From the NCBI RefSeq assembly GCF_020171985.1, contig NZ_JAIVAL010000007.1, positions 1 through 64,000 of the forward strand: a stretch of DNA of 64,000 nt, given 5' to 3'. This stretch comes from Halobacillus halophilus. GTDB lineage: Bacteria; Bacillota; Bacilli; Bacillales; Halobacillaceae. The notes beneath the pieces were generated by a model. The model made no database searches and had not been told where the DNA came from. It saw only the letters and a list, made by a program, of their open reading frames with translations. Of this stretch, positions 60,495-64,000 are shown one piece after another (position 1 is the first letter of the stretch; every line of letters starts with the position of its first letter). Made by a program: the position numbers and the translations under genes.

Positions 60495-61142
60495 TCAAAT
60501 AAGGGATTTCTTCTCAGCTTTTAGTGATGAGACTTCTTCTTTTAATGACTCCAATTCATCCAGTAATTTCACAATCATTTCATCACTTTTCCTTAGTTCT
60601 TCTCCTAATGATTCGAGCGCTTCTTCGTCCCATATAAAAGGATTTCCATAGGATGGGGTGATAGGCAGATTTTCATAAACGCTTCCCTCTTCCTCATCTG
60701 TCGGTTGAAAGTAAATGACGACCTCACACCCGGCATCCCCTTTGGCAATCCGTTTTCTCAAATTAACTTTTCCGTACCCCATCCGTCTGGCGGCGATGCC
60801 TCCAAAGACACTCGAGGTCATGGCGCATAGGTGAGGAGCATCTTTGACAACTTCTCCAAAAGGACATCCTGTCGCTTTCACAATCACCTTGTCCGGATGT
60901 ACTTCCGCGATTCGGAAATGCCCGCCGATAGAGTTTTTTATATCTACAATGACTTCGGCATAGCGTTCCACAGACCACTGTTCACTTTTTTCGCTGTAAA
61001 ATGACTCGATCCATTCTCCTGTGCGGATACCTAATTGCCGTATATATTCTTCTGCATGTCTGCCGACGGTGCGTTCATGTAAATGAGCATATTGAGTGAT
61101 AAGTTTGGATAGGAATAATGTTCCGCTTAGTGACGATGTCAT
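60495..61142 (-). CDS. MetOD1 (methanogen output domain 1)-like protein
   Basis: 216 residues from ATG at 61142 (GAGGGGGATCAGC). The body resembles the MetOD1 output domain with VIVKATGCPFGEVVKDAPHL, Cys in HLCAMTSSVFGG and AKGDAGCEVVIYF; the three Cys may bind a metal or cofactor. The C terminus is a coiled coil (LDELESLKEEVSSLKAEKK). No sensor or PAS domain is attached, so it may act as a stand-alone sensor or adaptor. The family call is by motif memory and moderately sure. Confidence 0.65.
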   Translation of the reverse strand: MTSSLSGTLFLSKLITQYAHLHERTVGRHAEEYIRQLGIRTGEWIESFYSEKSEQWSVERYAEVIVDIKNSIGGHFRIAEVHPDKVIVKATGCPFGEVVKDAPHLCAMTSSVFGGIAARRMGYGKVNLRKRIAKGDAGCEVVIYFQPTDEEEGSVYENLPITPSYGNPFIWDEEALESLGEELRKSDEMIVKLLDELESLKEEVSSLKAEKKSLI

Positions 61143-61307
61143 GCTGATCCCCCTCACTTTTAGACTTATTATATACCTTTCTATTACCAATTTGTAATTC
61201 GAATACTCTTAAATCTCAAAAATAATTTCAATTTTTTTAAGATTTATATATAAATAAGTTCTGAAAGAGCTTCATCCAGCTTAAGAAGATTAATTGAAAA
61301 GTAAATA

Positions 61308-61514
61308 TTAGAGGGAACGCTCGTTATTTTGCCTGTTATGATCCTTTTCCGCATAATAATTCCAAATGTAGTAAACCATCCAAAACGCGATAATCGATAA
61401 AAAGGAGTACCATCTATATTCACTAGGCAGAAAGATTACCAGTAATAACGTCATTAATAAAAAGGGAGGCATCAGGATCCAGTATCGTTTATTTTTAAAA
61501 TGGTTCATCGTCAT
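61308..61514 (-). CDS. Small membrane protein, 68 residues
   Basis: Two membrane helices (WILMPPFLLMTLLLVIFL and FLSIIAFWMVYYIWNYY) with a charged tail EKDHNRQNNERSL. The start follows AGGAAAGGAAAGAG. I do not recognise a family; it may be an envelope accessory. Confidence 0.65.
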   Translation of the reverse strand: MTMNHFKNKRYWILMPPFLLMTLLLVIFLPSEYRWYSFLSIIAFWMVYYIWNYYAEKDHNRQNNERSL

Positions 61515-61605
61515 CTCTTTCCTTTCCTACGGTAGAAGTTATGGAAGTTTACAATAGGAGCGGGCAGATCTCATGTCGTTTCTTCTCTTTAAAACATTAT
61601 GAATG

Positions 61606-61637
61606 AAAAAAGCACCCGAGCATGTATTTACTCGGGC
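61606..61637 (-). terminator. Terminator after the YjbQ gene
   Basis: GCCCGAGTAAATACATGCTC and GGGTGC form a hairpin followed by TTTTTTC on the minus strand. Confidence 0.75.
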
Positions 61638-61647
61638 GACACATCCA

Positions 61648-62046
61648 TCACTTTAATATTTTTGCCGTAAACTTACGGCTTCGCGGACCGTCAAATTCAC
61701 AGAAATACAGTCCTTGCCATGTGCCGAGAACGAGGCTTCCGTCCTCAATAATCAGCGTCTGGGAGTGGCCGACTGTACTTGTCTTCATGTGCGCGGCTGT
61801 ATTCCCTTCAGCATGACGATCCTCTGCCATATCCCACGGATAGACTTCCCTGAAGCGGCGCAGCATATCCGTTTTCACATCAGGATCGGCATTTTCATTT
61901 ACCGTTAAGCCTGCTGTCGTATGCTTCGATGAGACGATGACCACGCCATCGTTTATCCCTTCCTCTTTGATCCACTGTTCAACTTTAGACGTTACATCAA
62001 TCATCTGGTCATGGTTATCCGTTTTTACATCGAATGTTTTGATCAT
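61648..62046 (-). CDS. YjbQ/UPF0047 family protein
   Basis: 132 residues, full family length. [37 protein letters not shown] and [18 protein letters not shown] are diagnostic, with conserved His residues forming the presumed metal site. Members show weak thiamine-phosphate synthase activity and their true role is unsettled. Its ATG overlaps the dapF stop by one base (TAATG). Confidence 0.9.
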   Translation of the reverse strand: MIKTFDVKTDNHDQMIDVTSKVEQWIKEEGINDGVVIVSSKHTTAGLTVNENADPDVKTDMLRRFREVYPWDMAEDRHAEGNTAAHMKTSTVGHSQTLIIEDGSLVLGTWQGLYFCEFDGPRSRKFTAKILK

Positions 62047-63020
62047 TAAGAGTCACCACCTATTTGTGAAGCTGCATAAGCTTCTAATTTATCATATTTC
62101 CTCTGTTCTTCGGTAAAATCTTTCCGGTTTTCCACGTGAAAAGTTCGTGTATTCCAGTCGAGCTGCACCACGGCTTCATATACATTTGTTGCATTCCCTC
62201 TTAGCTGAATGGAGAAACTTTCCTTTTCTTTTTCAACCACGCAGTTTACAAGTCCGCCTTTGTTGATCACTACAATCGGTTCGCCCGTTTCATTCGATCC
62301 ATGAATGGTAGAAACAAGAGAAGAAGCAGACATAGCCGTTCCGCAGGCATTGGTCAGACCAACACCGCGCTCGTATGTCTGAACGAAAACTTTATTTTTT
62401 TCTAAAAGCTTCATAAAACTGACGTTCACTCCATTAGGGAACACTTCCGGTAACTGGTTCGCTTTTTTCCCCACCTGGGCAAGCTCTTCCTGGTTAATGT
62501 CCTCTACAATGGAAACGATATGAGGATTCGGCACGCTTAACGGCGTGAAGGTCAAATGCTCTGGAAGTCCCGGGATCGTTATTTTGGAAGCCGGATCGGC
62601 ATCTACGTGAACTGGCAGTGAAGCTGGATCAAACGATACGGGTTCTATGGCAACTGAAAATGTATCAATCCCTGGAAAAATCTCTTCCACCTGACTGACA
62701 GCAAGCACCGCTTTTTCCGTCTCTACCGCGATATGGGTCTTTCCTTCTTTTTCCAACACGTGTCTGGCCACGCAGCGGAGGCCATTGCCGCACATTTCTG
62801 CTTCCGTTCCATCTGAATTAAACATACGCATTCTTGCTTCCGCTTTATCACTATCCATTACGAATAGGATGCCATCAGAACCAATCCCATCTTTCCGGTC
62901 ACATAATAAAATGGAAAGGTCCTCTCTTTCTTTTTCGGTAAACGTGTACCCATGCGTAAGTTCATCTATCAGGATAAAGTCGTTGCCAGAACCGTGGCAC
63001 TTAATAAATTGTATATCCAA
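62046..63020 (-). CDS. dapF: Diaminopimelate epimerase
   Basis: 324 residues from a TTG start after CAGGGGGATACG, somewhat longer than the usual 270-290. Interconverts LL- and meso-diaminopimelate for lysine and wall synthesis. The catalytic pair is Cys77 (MCGNGLRC) and Cys226 (TNACGTAMS). A C-terminal extension of about 40 residues (from [20 protein letters not shown]) is unusual. It is coupled to yjbQ by start/stop overlap. Confidence 0.92.
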   Translation of the reverse strand: MDIQFIKCHGSGNDFILIDELTHGYTFTEKEREDLSILLCDRKDGIGSDGILFVMDSDKAEARMRMFNSDGTEAEMCGNGLRCVARHVLEKEGKTHIAVETEKAVLAVSQVEEIFPGIDTFSVAIEPVSFDPASLPVHVDADPASKITIPGLPEHLTFTPLSVPNPHIVSIVEDINQEELAQVGKKANQLPEVFPNGVNVSFMKLLEKNKVFVQTYERGVGLTNACGTAMSASSLVSTIHGSNETGEPIVVINKGGLVNCVVEKEKESFSIQLRGNATNVYEAVVQLDWNTRTFHVENRKDFTEEQRKYDKLEAYAASQIGGDS

Positions 63021-63216
63021 AAACGTATCCCCCTGAAATCTAATTTTCTATTATCATAGCATATGTTTAAGGGGTTTATGAATGAATGGACTTTCTAAAG
63101 GTTCTTGTTTGTATCTAGACTTACATAGCACAAATCACTATCAAGCGTACGGCCTGCGTTTCACTTCTCCATTAAAGTGGAAGATGAAGTAAGGATACTA
63201 AAGAAAGGATGATAGC

Positions 63217-64000
63217 ATGACAGAACAAATGAATGCCATAGGATTATATAAACATTTACCCATTTCTGAAGATAACAGCCTGGTGGATGTCACGGTAGAT
63301 AAGCCCGAAGCATCAGGCCATGATATTCTCGTGAAAATCAAAGCCGTTTCTGTAAACCCGGTAGATACAAAAGTCCGTGCCAATGGAGAAGATGAAGACG
63401 AAGTGAAAATTCTCGGTTACGATGCAGCAGGCGTCGTGGAGAGCGTTGGGAAAGACGTCACTTCTTTTGAGCCTGGTAATGAAGTATATTACGCTGGTGT
63501 GATCAGTCGCCCAGGTACGAACAGCGATTATCATCTTGTAGATGAACGTATCGCTGCCAAGAAACCTAAGTCTCTATCCTTCAGGGAAGCGGCCGCTCTG
63601 CCTTTAACAGGCTTAACGGCATGGGAAGCTCTATACGAAAGACTGGGAGTATCCACGGATCAAGAGCAAAACAAAGGAAAGTCCATCCTTATTATTGGAG
63701 CAGCCGGCGGCGTTGGTTCTATTGCCACACAGCTTGCCAATGACGCTGGCCTCACCGTTATCGGTACTGCTTCAAGAGAAGAGACCGTTAATTGGGCCAA
63801 AGACCACGGGGCTCATTACACCATTAACCATCACAAGCCGCTTCCTCAGCAGCTTCGAGAGTTAGAAATCAATGAAGTCGATTATATTTTCTGTTTAAGT
63901 TCTACAGCCGAACACTGGGACAACATGACAGAAGCCATAGCACCTCAAGGGAAAATCTGCAGCATTGTGGAAACGGAGGAGTCGCTGGATCTTACCGCAT
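63217..64000 (+). CDS. Quinone-oxidoreductase/zinc-type alcohol dehydrogenase (partial)
   Basis: The first 261 residues; the gene runs off the window. It is an MDR-family NADPH oxidoreductase. The N-terminal GroES-like part has VKIKAVSVNPVDTKVRANG and LGYDAAGVVESVG. The Rossmann motif is IIGAAGGVGSIATQLA. It lacks the catalytic-zinc Cys of classical alcohol dehydrogenases, so it is the quinone reductase/enoyl reductase-like type (YhdH/ZADH-related). The start follows AAAGGATGATAGC. Confidence 0.88.
   Translation, partial: MTEQMNAIGLYKHLPISEDNSLVDVTVDKPEASGHDILVKIKAVSVNPVDTKVRANGEDEDEVKILGYDAAGVVESVGKDVTSFEPGNEVYYAGVISRPGTNSDYHLVDERIAAKKPKSLSFREAAALPLTGLTAWEALYERLGVSTDQEQNKGKSILIIGAAGGVGSIATQLANDAGLTVIGTASREETVNWAKDHGAHYTINHHKPLPQQLRELEINEVDYIFCLSSTAEHWDNMTEAIAPQGKICSIVETEESLDLTA

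Noticed and set aside
1..64000. tRNA, rRNA, prophage, complete insertion sequence or replication origin
   Set aside because: I looked for conserved stems, transposase motifs, phage structural genes and DnaA-box clusters and saw none that could be supported by eye.

Overview
The window looks like chromosomal DNA of an endospore-forming, Gram-positive Bacillaceae, probably a moderately halophilic genus such as Halobacillus or a relative. The reasons are an H-type small acid-soluble spore protein, SAM-I riboswitches over a yln-like sulfate assimilation operon, strong AGGAGG ribosome sites with frequent TTG and GTG starts, rather acidic proteins, and dispersed intergenic repeats of a type common in this family. 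The genus is inference. I see no rRNA, tRNA, CRISPR array, prophage or complete insertion sequence.

Layout. 0-8 kb: a drug-type ABC exporter with its TetR regulator, a lipoprotein gene framed by two copies of one palindrome, a DUF421 protein, a hydroxyacid dehydrogenase, an alpha/beta hydrolase and a repeat element. 8-18 kb: a nine-gene operon for assimilatory sulfate reduction and siroheme synthesis (cysH-sat-cysC-sumT-sirB-sirC-hemD-cysJ-cysI) behind a SAM-I riboswitch, back to back with a second SAM-I-type riboswitch that precedes a TauE/SafE transporter. 18.9-24.8 kb: a thiazole/oxazole-modified microcin (TOMM) cluster with a SagB-type dehydrogenase, a YcaO cyclodehydratase fused to its E1-like partner, a ThiF-like maturation protein and a short precursor whose core has a Cys at every third residue sixteen times. 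25-33 kb: an NlpC/P60 protein lacking its catalytic residues, DUF4097 and LysM proteins, a HAD phosphatase with a glycerol-1-phosphate dehydrogenase-like enzyme, a spore protein, and several small or degenerate genes. 33.6-36.8 kb: a cadmium/zinc P-type ATPase with six Cys-Cys repeats at its N terminus, and its CadC repressor.

37-51 kb holds what reads as a complete reductive pyrimidine-degradation route: NCS1 permease, PreT/PreA dihydropyrimidine dehydrogenase, dihydropyrimidinase, beta-ureidopropionase, an omega-aminotransferase, alanine dehydrogenase and (methyl)malonate-semialdehyde dehydrogenase, with a PucR-type regulator. Uracil would become beta-alanine and then acetyl-CoA, with alanine dehydrogenase returning the amino group as ammonium and regenerating pyruvate.

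51-64 kb: ZIP metal transporter, MFS drug pump with TetR regulator, SIMPL protein, 3D-domain wall protein, YeeE/YedE thiosulfate-type transporter, a paired SMR transporter with a divergent LysR regulator, a MetOD1-like protein, YjbQ, DapF, and a quinone-oxidoreductase-like alcohol dehydrogenase cut by the window end.

The most interesting system is the TOMM cluster. Its product would be a small, cationic, poly-thiazole peptide, and it sits beside the cell's own cysteine supply operon. No transporter, protease or immunity gene is visible next to it. Two families of intergenic repeats are also worth attention: a MITE-like element with inverted ends, and a 21-22 bp periodic ATTGGGCCGT repeat.
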